In this document: positions 1 through 8,339 of the stretch, in pieces
Layout of the letters: each line of letters opens with the position of its first letter
Position numbering within the stretch: position 1 is the first letter of the stretch
NCBI RefSeq assembly: GCF_002953715.1
Contig: NZ_CP025012.1
Coordinates: forward strand, 4,335,001 to 4,399,000
Direction of reading: 5' to 3'
Source: Rhizobium leguminosarum
GTDB lineage: Bacteria; Pseudomonadota; Alphaproteobacteria; Rhizobiales; Rhizobiaceae
Length of the DNA: 64,000 nucleotides
Position numbers and translations under genes: made by a program
The notes under the pieces: generated by a model
What the model saw: the letters and a program-made list of their open reading frames with translations, nothing else
Databases searched by the model: none
Told to the model about the DNA's origin: nothing

Positions 1-744
1 CTTCGGCGTGATGCCGCATTCCGGCATGCGGGCCTGGACTGCATCGATATCGAGCGTGCGCGGCGTCAGATGGTTGATGTGCGGTCCCTTGAAGCTGACG
101 ACGTCGGCGATCAGCCGATGCGCATCATGCAGCCGCTTGTAGGTGTCGGCGCTGACTGTCGCTTCGCCATGCCAGCGGAAGGTTTCCAGCGCCTCGGCGA
201 CGAATTCCGTCGCCTCTGCATCGGTCAGGCCGCCGTTCTGCTCGTGGCGCTCGATCAGCGTGACGGCGCGCGGCGTATAGATCCGCCGTTTCGCCAGAAT
301 GGCTTCGGCTTCGCCGCGCAACCCCTCGTCCTCGATCAGCTCCAATCGCAGCAGCGAGGTGAAGACCCGGAATGGATTGACGTTGAGCGCTGCCTCGTCG
401 ATTGGCCGGAAGCTGGTGGAATGAACCGGCACACCGGCGACCGAAAGATCGTAATAGCCAACCGGCTGCATGCCCATGACCGCAAACAGCCGGCGAATGG
501 TGAAGAGCTCGTCAGCCGTACCGAGCCGGATGGCGCCGTGACGCTCGACATCGATGCGCTCCAGCTCGCCGGCTTGGGCCAGGCGATCGCGCAGATCGGG
601 ATCGTTTTCGAGGCAGCCGGCATTCACATCCGCCACCAGTTCGATCAGCGTGCCGTATTGCGGCACCTCCGTCCGGTACATCTGCGACATCGCCTCGGTG
701 AACAGCGATCGGATGCGGTCTGGGGAAACGAAGGCTTGCGGCAT
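1..744 (-). CDS. 2-oxoadipate dioxygenase/decarboxylase family protein (DUF1338, HglS/YdcJ-like), 3' end outside window
   Basis: The minus-strand frame is open from an ATG at 744 to the window edge, giving about 248 N-terminal residues. A GGAG ribosome site lies about 8 nt upstream. The stretch HRLIADVVSFKGPHINHLTP is the family hallmark and contains the second metal-ligand histidine region. The N-terminal EVPQYGTLIELV is also typical of DUF1338. Known members convert 2-oxoadipate to 2-hydroxyglutarate with a non-haem iron in lysine catabolism; members of unknown substrate also exist. The C-terminal glutamate ligand lies outside the window, so completeness cannot be judged. A LysR gene is divergent and adjacent, which suggests local control by 2-oxoadipate or a related metabolite (inference). 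Confidence 0.85.
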   Translation of the reverse strand, partial: MPQAFVSPDRIRSLFTEAMSQMYRTEVPQYGTLIELVADVNAGCLENDPDLRDRLAQAGELERIDVERHGAIRLGTADELFTIRRLFAVMGMQPVGYYDLSVAGVPVHSTSFRPIDEAALNVNPFRVFTSLLRLELIEDEGLRGEAEAILAKRRIYTPRAVTLIERHEQNGGLTDAEATEFVAEALETFRWHGEATVSADTYKRLHDAHRLIADVVSFKGPHINHLTPRTLDIDAVQARMPECGITPK

Positions 745-759
745 TGGGAAACTCCGGCT

Positions 760-849
760 CATTCCGTTTTTGCAGGATGAACCTCTTTACACGCGCGACA
801 AAGCCGCAAATATCGCTATTTCGGAAATAGCCCATTCTGAAACGGAATG
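760..849. promoter_or_regulatory. Divergent promoter/operator region with two nested inverted repeats
   Basis: The 102-bp gap between the DUF1338 gene and the LysR gene holds a perfect 8-bp inverted repeat with a 1-bp centre, GCTATTTC-G-GAAATAGC, at 815-831. A 10-bp inverted pair, CATTCCGTTT at 760-769 and AAACGGAATG at 840-849, flanks it; the right copy runs into the LysR start codon. The inner palindrome fits a LysR-type operator in size and place. The outer pair could be a second site or chance. Confidence 0.45.
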
Positions 850-1755
850 ACCATGCTGACGTCTAGACGTTTTCTACCATCGATTTCGCATCTCGCCGCC
901 TTCGAGGCGGTCGCCCGCACCGGCAGCGTGACGGCAGCGGCGCGCGAACTCGACTTGACACAGAGCGCCGTCAGCCGCCAGGTGAGTGCGCTGGAGGAGC
1001 AGCTTGGCGTCGAGCTCTTCCTGCGTGAACGCCAGACCATGCGGCTGACGCTTGCCGGCGACGGGTATGCCCGCGAGATTCGCGAGGCGCTGCGGCGGAT
1101 ATCAAGCGCCTCGCTGAACCTACGCGCCAATCCGCATGGCGGCACGCTCAATCTCGCCATCCTGCCGACCTTCGGCACACGCTGGCTGGCGCCGCGCCTG
1201 GGACGCTTTCTCGCCGACAATGCCGGCGTGACCATCAATCTGGTGACCCGGCTTTCGCCCTTCGATTTCCGCCTTGATTCGATCGACGCCGCCATCCATT
1301 TCGGCCACCCGCACTGGCCGGGCGCCGAACTCGCGCTTCTGATGTCGGAGCGCACGGTGCCGGCCTGCAGTCCGGATTTTCTGAAGCAATATGCGATCAA
1401 AGCGCCAGAGGATCTGCTCGCCGCTCCGCTTCTGCACCTGACGACACGTCCCGACGCCTGGGAGCAATGGTTCGCCGGCAACGGCGTTTCTTTCGAAAAC
1501 GTGCACGGCATGCTCTTCGACCAGTTCGCCACGGCGGCGCAGGCGGCAATCGCCGGCCTCGGCGTCGCCCTGCTGCCGACATTCCTGATGCAGGAGGAGA
1601 TCAGGCGCGGCGATCTCGTCGCCGCTGTCGACCGTGAAATGGAAAGCCGCGAGCGCTATTATCTCGCCTTTCCGCCCGAGCGCGCCGATTATGCGCCGCT
1701 TGCCGCCTTTCGCGATTGGATCGTCGCCGAAGCGACCGCCAATCCGGCTGCGTGA
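847..1755 (+). CDS. LysR-family transcriptional regulator (GcvA-like)
   Basis: 302 residues, the normal LTTR length. The winged-helix domain spans residues 10-70, with the recognition region TGSVTAAARELDLTQSAVSR and the usual LEEQLGVELFLRE. The rest is a periplasmic-binding-like effector domain; LPTFGTRWLAPRLGRF places it near the GcvA/AmpR subgroup. It is divergent from the DUF1338 gene with a palindrome between them, so it most likely controls that gene and itself. An ATG two codons further in (853) is an alternative start. The effector is unknown. Confidence 0.9.
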   Translation: MTMLTSRRFLPSISHLAAFEAVARTGSVTAAARELDLTQSAVSRQVSALEEQLGVELFLRERQTMRLTLAGDGYAREIREALRRISSASLNLRANPHGGTLNLAILPTFGTRWLAPRLGRFLADNAGVTINLVTRLSPFDFRLDSIDAAIHFGHPHWPGAELALLMSERTVPACSPDFLKQYAIKAPEDLLAAPLLHLTTRPDAWEQWFAGNGVSFENVHGMLFDQFATAAQAAIAGLGVALLPTFLMQEEIRRGDLVAAVDREMESRERYYLAFPPERADYAPLAAFRDWIVAEATANPAA

Positions 1756-1823
1756 CGAACGGCTTGCATCGGCAGGGCGCTTTCGACCATTATGCGATCC
1801 AAACAACTTTGCAGGAAATCTTC

Positions 1824-2060
1824 ATGAAGCCGATCTTCGTCCAGCTCCAATGCGCACCCGGCAAGACCTATGATGTCGCCGACGCCATCTACCAGACCGA
1901 ACTGGTCTCGGAGCTCTATTCCACCAGCGGCGACTACGATCTGCTGCTGAAGGTCTATATCGAGGAAGGCCAGGATATCGGCAAATTCATCAACGACAAC
2001 ATCGCCAATATTCCCGGCATCGTCCGCTCGCTGACGACGCTGACCTTCAAGGCATTCTAG
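1824..2060 (+). CDS. Stand-alone Lrp/AsnC ligand-binding (RAM) domain protein
   Basis: 78 residues. The ATG at 1824 is chosen because AGGAAA lies 7 nt upstream and the product then starts MKPIFVQLQC, the first beta strand of a RAM domain. The pattern GDYDLLLKVYIEEGQDIGKFINDNIANIPGI matches the C-terminal effector domain of Lrp/AsnC regulators, but there is no helix-turn-helix. Such single-domain proteins form rings that bind amino acids and can partner with full-length Lrp proteins. It starts 68 bp after the LysR stop on the same strand and may be co-transcribed. Confidence 0.85.
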   Translation: MKPIFVQLQCAPGKTYDVADAIYQTELVSELYSTSGDYDLLLKVYIEEGQDIGKFINDNIANIPGIVRSLTTLTFKAF

Positions 2061-2160
2061 AGCAATTCCAGCAAAAGTGCGCAGCGGTTTTGCGTCCGGA
2101 ATTGCGTGAAAACAAAAGAGATAGAGCGTTTCCGTGATTCGAGAAAAACGGAAACGCTCT
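2061..2160. repeat. RIME-like palindromic element, copy 1
   Basis: Two palindromes follow each other directly after a stop codon. The first is GCAATTCC (2062-2069) with GGAATTGC (2098-2105), with an inner GCAAAA/TTTTGC pair. The second is a 13-bp perfect pair, AGAGCGTTTCCGT at 2123-2135 and ACGGAAACGCTCT at 2148-2160. The core AAAAGTGCGCAGCGGTTTT is shared with the other copies in the window. The two-palindrome layout and length of about 100 bp fit Rhizobium intergenic mosaic elements. Confidence 0.8.
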
Positions 2161-2309
2161 GAATTCCCATCAGACACGGTTAACCTTTTTCGCGAAGATT
2201 GGCCCTCGCAAGCGGTCGCCTAAACTGCGCCTTAACGCCGGGCATATCTGGTCGTTGTTATCACAGGCCCGCATCAGCGCGGGCCGGCACGTGCAGCGAT
2301 AGGTGAAAA

Positions 2310-3488
2310 ATGTCGATCGTCGAGGCAGAGAGGGCGCGCGCGATGCCGCAGTTGGAAACGGCTCCGCTGATCGTCCATGTCGTGCGCCAGTTCCTGCCCA
2401 ATCGCGGCGGCCTGGAAGACGTGGTCGCCAATCTCGCCCGCCAGACCGTGCGCCGCGGTTATCGCGTGCGCGTCGTCACGCTGGATTCGCTCTTCACCGC
2501 GCCTGAAGACAAGCTGCCGCTTCGCGAAGATATCGATGGCATCGAGGTGGTGCGCATTCCCTGGTTCGGCACCAGCCGCTATCCGCTGGCACCGCAGGTT
2601 TTCCGCCATCTCGCCGATGCCGATCTCGTCCATGTCCATGCCATCGACTTCTTCTTCGACGCGCTCGCCTGGGGCCGGCTGCTGCACGGCAAGCCGATGA
2701 TCGTCACCACCCATGGCGGCTTCTTCCACACGCGGAAATACGCGACGATCAAGAAGATCTGGTTCCGGACATTGACCCGTGCTTCGGCGATGGCCTACCG
2801 CCGCGTCGTCTGCTGCAGCGCCTCCGACCTCAAGCAGTTTTCCGAGATCGTGCCCGACAGCCTCCTGATCGAAAACGGCGCCGATATCGGCAAATTCGCC
2901 GACATCGCTTCGCGCCGGGCAAAGCGCCGCGTCGTCACGATCGGCCGGTTCTCGGTGAACAAGCGCATCGACCATCTGCTCGATGCAATGGCCGCGCTGA
3001 AGACCCGCGACCCGGAATGGCATCTCGACATCGTCGGCGCCGAATCCGACCTGGACCGGGCGGATGTCGAAGGCGCAATCGAAAGCCGCCATCTTTCCGG
3101 CCGCGTCACCCTGCATGTGTCGCCCGACAACGACACCATCCGGCGCATCATCGCAGAAGCCTCGATTTTCGCCTCCGCCTCGGAATATGAAGGTTTCGGC
3201 CTGGTGGCGCTGGAGGCGATGAGCGCCGGTCTCCTGCCGGTGCTGAACGCCAATGATGCCTTTGCGACGCTTGCCGCCCGCCATCCCGTTCTCATGCTTG
3301 CCGATTTCACGAATCCTGAGAGTGCCGCCACGGCGCTCGAAACGGCCTATGAACACCTTTCGCGCCAACCGGACACCGTTCGAGCCGAGCTTCTCGACGC
3401 CACCCGCGGCTATTCCTGGGATATCGTCGCCGGACGTTATATCGATCTCTACAGATCGCTTGATGTCGTTGCCGCAGAAAGCATCTGA
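2310..3488 (+). CDS. Glycosyltransferase family 4
   Basis: 392 residues, with AGGTGAAAA just before the ATG. The N-terminal Rossmann domain has HVVRQFLPNRGGLEDVVANL, the usual GT4 acceptor-side opening with a glycine-rich loop. The C-terminal domain has IGRFSVNKRIDHLLDAM and the donor-binding ASASEYEGFGLVALEAMSAG, including the EGFG..ALEA glutamates. The enzyme should transfer a sugar from a nucleotide sugar at the inner face of the membrane with retention. It is convergent with the flippase-hydrolase gene and is probably part of the same polysaccharide locus. Donor and acceptor cannot be told from sequence. Confidence 0.9.
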   Translation: MSIVEAERARAMPQLETAPLIVHVVRQFLPNRGGLEDVVANLARQTVRRGYRVRVVTLDSLFTAPEDKLPLREDIDGIEVVRIPWFGTSRYPLAPQVFRHLADADLVHVHAIDFFFDALAWGRLLHGKPMIVTTHGGFFHTRKYATIKKIWFRTLTRASAMAYRRVVCCSASDLKQFSEIVPDSLLIENGADIGKFADIASRRAKRRVVTIGRFSVNKRIDHLLDAMAALKTRDPEWHLDIVGAESDLDRADVEGAIESRHLSGRVTLHVSPDNDTIRRIIAEASIFASASEYEGFGLVALEAMSAGLLPVLNANDAFATLAARHPVLMLADFTNPESAATALETAYEHLSRQPDTVRAELLDATRGYSWDIVAGRYIDLYRSLDVVAAESI

Positions 3489-3494
3489 TCCCGC

Positions 3495-3600
3495 CTAAAG
3501 CGCGTCGCGATCTTTCAGATTCGCTTGCCGGACTTCAGGTCTTCGTTTTCCGCATGTCTTCGGCGCAAAACCGCTGCACACTTTTGCGCGACATGCTTTC
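3495..3600. repeat. RIME-like palindromic element, copy 2
   Basis: It lies between the convergent glycosyltransferase and flippase genes. It contains a TAAAGCGCGTCGCGATCTTTCAGAT module followed by the core GCAAAACCGCTGCACACTTTTGC and the GCGACATGCTTT end. This is the reverse orientation of copies 5 and 7. The first palindrome is more decayed than in the other copies. Confidence 0.65.
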
Positions 3601-3613
3601 GCTGAAATCCCGG

Positions 3614-6600
3614 TCATGCTCTGGCGAGACGGATGATCTCGTCGAGCACGAATTTGCGCGACTGCGGCGGCGTCAGATTGTGGTCGGCATCCGGCAGCAT
3701 CAGCAGGCGCACGTTCGGATAGCGCGAAAGCCTGGCGCCGCGCGGCCCGAAGTGGAAATAGACGTGGTCGAGCCCGACATCGCCCTCGCTGTAGATCAGC
3801 GTCAGCGGCACCTTGCGCTTGCCGAACAGCGCGAAGGAGTGCCGGACCTCACGGGCGATATGGCGCCGGTCGGGAAGTAGCTCAAGCACCGGCGCGATCC
3901 ACGGCGACAGCCGGCGGCCGGCGGCGATGACGATATTCTGCAGCGCCGAAACAACATCCACCTGGCCGCGCAGCAGCCGCTTCAATGTGTCGAGCCGCGC
4001 CAGGCGCTGGCTGTAATCATCCAGGCTGCGGGGGACGGAGACGACATGCTCTCTCCGCACCGGCATGTCAGGATCCCAGTAATAAACGAAGGGATTGATC
4101 GACACGACAGCCTTCAAGCGCTCGTCGGCGACGCCGGCGCGGAAGGCGACGTAGCCGCCGCTGCATCGGCCGGCGACCATGACGGGGCCGGCGACGACGC
4201 CTTCGAGCAGATCGAGCGCGGCAACCGCATCTCCGGTCTGCGTATCCGAATAAAGTACCTGTTCCGGTGCATCCGGCCGCGGCGGGCTGTCGCCGACATT
4301 GGCGGAATCGAAACGCAGCGAAACGACGCCTTGGCGGGCGAGCTCGCGCGCCATATCAACCGTCGTCCGCCCCCAGCCGGCATGCCGGTCATAGGCCGTC
4401 GACAGGAAAAGCACGGCATTGCCCTTGATCTCGCCGAGCGGCCGGCTGACGACACCGACCAGATGATTATGGCTTCCGAAACGGACCGGCGTTTCCGCAA
4501 AATCATCGCCGGCAAGCAGCGGGTTGTCGATCGCCGCCGAGGAATGGGCGGCGGATGTCTCCGCCGTCGTTGCCTCCAGCCACGTCGTCAGCAGCGCGAC
4601 GACAGCCATCGGTGTCTTGGCAAACAGCGGATTGGTGGCGAGCTCGTCATAGCCTTCGAAGGCCGTCTGCTCGACATCGGCGCCAAGCGCCTTCAGCGCA
4701 TCGGCAAAGCCGGTATCGTCGGCCTTGGCAGGACGCTCGAGGATCAGATAGCGGGAGGCCGCAAGCCCCTGCGGCGAGGCGATGTTGAGCTTGCCGAGCT
4801 CGGCAGCGATTTCCTCCGGCATGACGAGCCCGGCGATCTGCACCTTCGCGGTCTGGACATGCTCCTTGCCGAGGCCGAGATCGGCATCGATGATCTTGGA
4901 CCACATGTTGAGTTCGCGCAGATAGGCCCTGCCGCTCAGCACCGGCGCCAGCATGACGAGGCTGTCGACGCCTTCGATCGAGGAACCGACGCGATGGGCA
5001 AGCGTCGCGCCGAGGCCCTGTGCGATGAGGATGATACGGTCGCAGCCGCTCAACGACTTCAGCTTGTCGGCGGCCGCACGGATCGAGTTTTCCCAGGTTT
5101 CCAGCCTTGCCGGCAGCGCCCCGAAATCGAGCGCGTCGCCGGTGCCACGATAGTCGAAGCGCAGGCTCGGCACGCCGATATCCGAGAAATGCTCGGCCGC
5201 GACGCGGAAGAATTTGCGGCTGCACATCTCCTCGAAACCCCAGGGGCTGACGAAGAGCACGGCGGCCGAACGTTTCTTCGCGTGCGGATTCTCAGGCATG
5301 AACAGCCCGATCGTTCCGTCGAAGACGACAGGCAGGGCAGCGTTGCGCCCCGCACCCTCGGCCGGTTCCAGCGAGAATTCGCCAGGCGCGACCTTGGCAC
5401 GATCGGGATCGCCGGGAAGCCGCGGCGCGATGAAATTGATCGCATGGCCAACCGGCCGCCGCAGCAGGGACGGCATCTTGTCGAGAATGGAGCGCATGAC
5501 TTCGACATCCTCGCCCGGCACGGCGCGCAGCACCCGGAGCGCTGCGAAATAGGCGAATGCGCCGGCGATGATCGCGCCGACCAATCCGGCCGGACCCTGG
5601 ACGAATTCCAGCACGGAGATCGCTCCGCAAGCACAGAGGACGGAGGCGAGCGTCACCTTCGTCAGGCTTGTGTAGAGACCCGAAAGCTGGGATCCGAATC
5701 CTGTCTGTCTGATCATCATCACCGACATTGCAACGAATACGAGGATGCGCACGAGTGCGGCACCCTCGGCCGCAAGCCTAGGTACGATCAGTAAACAACC
5801 CGCTACCATCAGTAGGCCACCTATCACACTGATGTTCAGCCGGGAGCGGGCCCTGTCCATCGACAGCAGGTAGAGGCTGAGGATCTGCATGAAGGTATAG
5901 GCGGGAGCGACGAGTGCAAGCAGCGCCACCACTGTTCCGCTGCGGCGGAACGCTTCGCCGAACACCACGAGCACCAGTTCGCTGGAAATCGCGGCAAGCC
6001 CGAGGCTCATCGGCAGCACGATATAGGCCATGCTGCGGGTGACGGCGGCAAAGACCTCGACCGGCAATGTTGAATCGTCGCTGCTGTGGCGCCGCTCGGA
6101 ATAATAGGGCAGCAGGCTGCCGGTCATCTGGATCGGCAATTGCAGCGCGATGTTCGCGATCGACAGGCCGACGGCATAATAGCCGACCATCTCCACCGAC
6201 CAGAACTGCTGCAGAAAGAGCAGCTCGAGCCGGTTGAGGAAGATGGAATCGATGATGAACTGGATCGACAGGATGACGGAGGAGGAGGCGAGATACTTCA
6301 GCGAGACCCCGCACCAGTCGCGCCGCGCCAGAAGGATCGGCAACGTGGCGAAAAACAGCACCAGCTGGCCGAGCGCATAACCGACGAGAACACCCTCGAC
6401 ACCATAGAAAACGGCGCCGACGGCAACGCCGGCAAGCTGCACGATCGAGACGGCGACCGTCAGCTTAAAGAAGGCGCCAAGCTTCTTTTCGCCGATCAGG
6501 TAGAATTTGACGAAGGATCCGATCGCCTGGACGAAGAACAGCACGCCCGTGACCAGAGCGACGGATGGCGCGGTGTCGGCCCAGTGCATCCTTTCGGAGG

Positions 6601-6925
6601 TCAGGAAGAACAGCGCGTAGAGCGCCAGCAGCACGACGGTCGAGAACATCATGAAGCTGACGAGGATGGCGGCAAAACCCCGCCGGCGGCGCGCATCGAA
6701 GCCCTCCGCCGAAAGTTGCGGCAACGTCTTCAGCAGCGTGATGCTGGAGCCGAGCTCGGCGATCGAGGCGCCGGTCACCACCAGCCAGAGCGAAAAGGCG
6801 ACGATGCCGTTGGCTTCCGGCCCGAGCAACCGCGCGGTTATGATCGAGGAAACGAAGCCCGTCAGAAGCAGCAGCATGCCTGCCGCCGCGTTCATCACCG
6901 AGTTTGCGATAATACCCTTCGACAT
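3614..6925 (-). CDS. Wzx/MATE-like polysaccharide flippase fused to two alpha/beta-hydrolase domains
   Basis: 1103 residues, roughly double a normal flippase. Residues 1-480 form a 12-plus-helix oligosaccharide flippase of the MOP superfamily (N-terminal LLTGFVSSIITARLLGPEANG). From about 515 come two alpha/beta-hydrolase folds related to exosortase-system hydrolases. In the first, the nucleophile elbow reads IAQGLGA, so the catalytic Ser/Cys is replaced by Gln and the domain is probably inactive. In the second, GRCSGGY puts a Cys at the elbow as in dienelactone hydrolases, with a later SEGDVGLD Asp and DADHNLT His, so it looks active. The fusion suggests that a lipid-linked glycan is processed as it is exported (inference). 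It follows GT4 #2 on the same strand after a RIME element. Confidence 0.85.
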   Translation of the reverse strand: MSKGIIANSVMNAAAGMLLLLTGFVSSIITARLLGPEANGIVAFSLWLVVTGASIAELGSSITLLKTLPQLSAEGFDARRRRGFAAILVSFMMFSTVVLLALYALFFLTSERMHWADTAPSVALVTGVLFFVQAIGSFVKFYLIGEKKLGAFFKLTVAVSIVQLAGVAVGAVFYGVEGVLVGYALGQLVLFFATLPILLARRDWCGVSLKYLASSSVILSIQFIIDSIFLNRLELLFLQQFWSVEMVGYYAVGLSIANIALQLPIQMTGSLLPYYSERRHSSDDSTLPVEVFAAVTRSMAYIVLPMSLGLAAISSELVLVVFGEAFRRSGTVVALLALVAPAYTFMQILSLYLLSMDRARSRLNISVIGGLLMVAGCLLIVPRLAAEGAALVRILVFVAMSVMMIRQTGFGSQLSGLYTSLTKVTLASVLCACGAISVLEFVQGPAGLVGAIIAGAFAYFAALRVLRAVPGEDVEVMRSILDKMPSLLRRPVGHAINFIAPRLPGDPDRAKVAPGEFSLEPAEGAGRNAALPVVFDGTIGLFMPENPHAKKRSAAVLFVSPWGFEEMCSRKFFRVAAEHFSDIGVPSLRFDYRGTGDALDFGALPARLETWENSIRAAADKLKSLSGCDRIILIAQGLGATLAHRVGSSIEGVDSLVMLAPVLSGRAYLRELNMWSKIIDADLGLGKEHVQTAKVQIAGLVMPEEIAAELGKLNIASPQGLAASRYLILERPAKADDTGFADALKALGADVEQTAFEGYDELATNPLFAKTPMAVVALLTTWLEATTAETSAAHSSAAIDNPLLAGDDFAETPVRFGSHNHLVGVVSRPLGEIKGNAVLFLSTAYDRHAGWGRTTVDMARELARQGVVSLRFDSANVGDSPPRPDAPEQVLYSDTQTGDAVAALDLLEGVVAGPVMVAGRCSGGYVAFRAGVADERLKAVVSINPFVYYWDPDMPVRREHVVSVPRSLDDYSQRLARLDTLKRLLRGQVDVVSALQNIVIAAGRRLSPWIAPVLELLPDRRHIAREVRHSFALFGKRKVPLTLIYSEGDVGLDHVYFHFGPRGARLSRYPNVRLLMLPDADHNLTPPQSRKFVLDEIIRLARA

Positions 6926-6947
6926 CTGTCCATCCGTCAGGATCGGC

Positions 6948-7054
6948 CTAAAGCGCGCCGCGATCTTCAGATCGCTCCTCGCACTTTAGGTTTCTGTTTT
7001 TACGCATGTCGTTATCGCAAAACCGCTGCGCACTTTTGCGCGACATGCTCTAAA
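6948..7054. repeat. RIME-like palindromic element, copy 3
   Basis: It has the CCTAAAGCGCG...CTTTAGG palindrome followed by the core TCGCAAAACCGCTGCGCACTTTTGCG and CGACATGCTCTA. It lies in the 190-bp gap between GT4 #2 and the flippase fusion gene, both read leftward, so it interrupts an otherwise tight gene string. Confidence 0.75.
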
Positions 7055-7115
7055 GCCGCATACCCGCCATCTCTAATGCGAAAATGTTAAAATAAAGCGG
7101 AGTGACGACCTCAGC

Positions 7116-8294
7116 TTAGCTGGCTTGCATCGCCGCCAGCGTCTGAAGCGCCTTCTCGTAGGTGTTTTCTGCGAGGTAACGCAGCAGGAACTCTCGCGCC
7201 TTCTCGGCCTTCTCTCGCGCGCGCTCTGGCGCGCGGAAAATTTCCCTCAAGTACCCGGCCGCCGCCTCTGGAGAGGGATCGGCCCAGACCGCGCCCTTGA
7301 GCCCGGCAAATTCCGGATGGGTATCGACCACCGGAATGAGGGGAGAGGCAACCAGCCAGCTATTGTCGGGATCGCAGAAATCCACTGTTCCCGACCAGTC
7401 CGTGGAAACGACGGGCGTATGCTGCATGATCGCCTCGGCAACCGTCAGCCCGAAACCTTCGGAACGATGCAGCGAAAGATAGGCGTCCGAACAGCGGATG
7501 AGGCCGTTGATCTCGGCGTTCGACAGCCTGTCGGTGACGATCCTGATCCGGCTGTCGCCCTTAACCGAAGCGACCAGGTCGCGCAGGACCTCATCCTTGC
7601 CGATATCGCCGCTGGCCTTCATCAACAGGAAGGCGCTGGGGCATTCGGCGGCAAATATCCGGAAGGCCTCGATGACGGCCTGCGGATTCTTCCGGTTGAT
7701 CGAGGAGCCGGCGCTGAAGATGAAGCTGACGAGAAAGGCGTCTTCGTCGATGCCGAATTTCTGGCGCATGCCTTCGGTCGCCGGCTTCTCGGTGACGGGG
7801 TGCGGAACGACGATGACCGGAGCCGTGGTGAGAGGCGCAATCGCCCGCCTGGTGAATTCCGACGGCACGAAGACGGCATTCATGTAGTGCATCGCATTGC
7901 GCCACTCCGCCGGAACGACTTCGAGCTCCCAGGCGAAATAGCCGATGTTGAAGGCGCGGGTGAAATTCGCAACGCCCTTCTTCAGGATGGCGCGCGGCAG
8001 CATCGGCGGATTGAGATGCCAGATCCGGCTTCCCGCAGGTTCGGTGGAAAGATGCGACGGCGTCCATCCGGCGAAGGAATTCTCGTCAGGATGCGTGCTG
8101 ACGTCGGAGAGCGAAATCACCCGCCCCGCCTCCGACAATGCGTCGGCGCAGAGCCTTGCCGACTCGCCGACACCGACCGCCATCGAGAGATAACCGACGA
8201 CTTCCACCGGCCTGCGTGGGTTGAAGGCAAGACGCGACCGCGGGATCAGCCGCTGCAGGACATGGGCGCGCAGAAGGCGGTATATCGTTCTCAA
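7116..8294 (-). CDS. Glycosyltransferase family 4/1-like protein
   Basis: 392 residues. The first half has GYLSMAVGVGESARLCADAL, an acceptor-domain loop. The second half has FSAGSSINRKNPQAVIEAF and the donor-site motif SLHRSEGFGLTVAEAIMQ with the EGFG..AEA pair. No ATG is available near the N-terminus; the frame begins at a TTG with only a weak GGAAAG upstream, so the start is the least certain part. It lies 45 nt after the GH2 gene on the same strand, consistent with one operon running from the carrier protein gene. Presumed role: adding a sugar to the lipid-linked or soluble glycan made by this locus. Confidence 0.85.
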   Translation of the reverse strand: MRTIYRLLRAHVLQRLIPRSRLAFNPRRPVEVVGYLSMAVGVGESARLCADALSEAGRVISLSDVSTHPDENSFAGWTPSHLSTEPAGSRIWHLNPPMLPRAILKKGVANFTRAFNIGYFAWELEVVPAEWRNAMHYMNAVFVPSEFTRRAIAPLTTAPVIVVPHPVTEKPATEGMRQKFGIDEDAFLVSFIFSAGSSINRKNPQAVIEAFRIFAAECPSAFLLMKASGDIGKDEVLRDLVASVKGDSRIRIVTDRLSNAEINGLIRCSDAYLSLHRSEGFGLTVAEAIMQHTPVVSTDWSGTVDFCDPDNSWLVASPLIPVVDTHPEFAGLKGAVWADPSPEAAAGYLREIFRAPERAREKAEKAREFLLRYLAENTYEKALQTLAAMQAS

Positions 8295-8339
8295 ATCACG
8301 GTCTTTCCCAATGGATCGGCATCATCCTTCGCAGGGGCA

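Noticed and set aside
4046..5794. A 582-codon open frame antisense to the flippase-hydrolase gene
   Set aside because: Shadow of the real gene; composition is biased and no motif is present.
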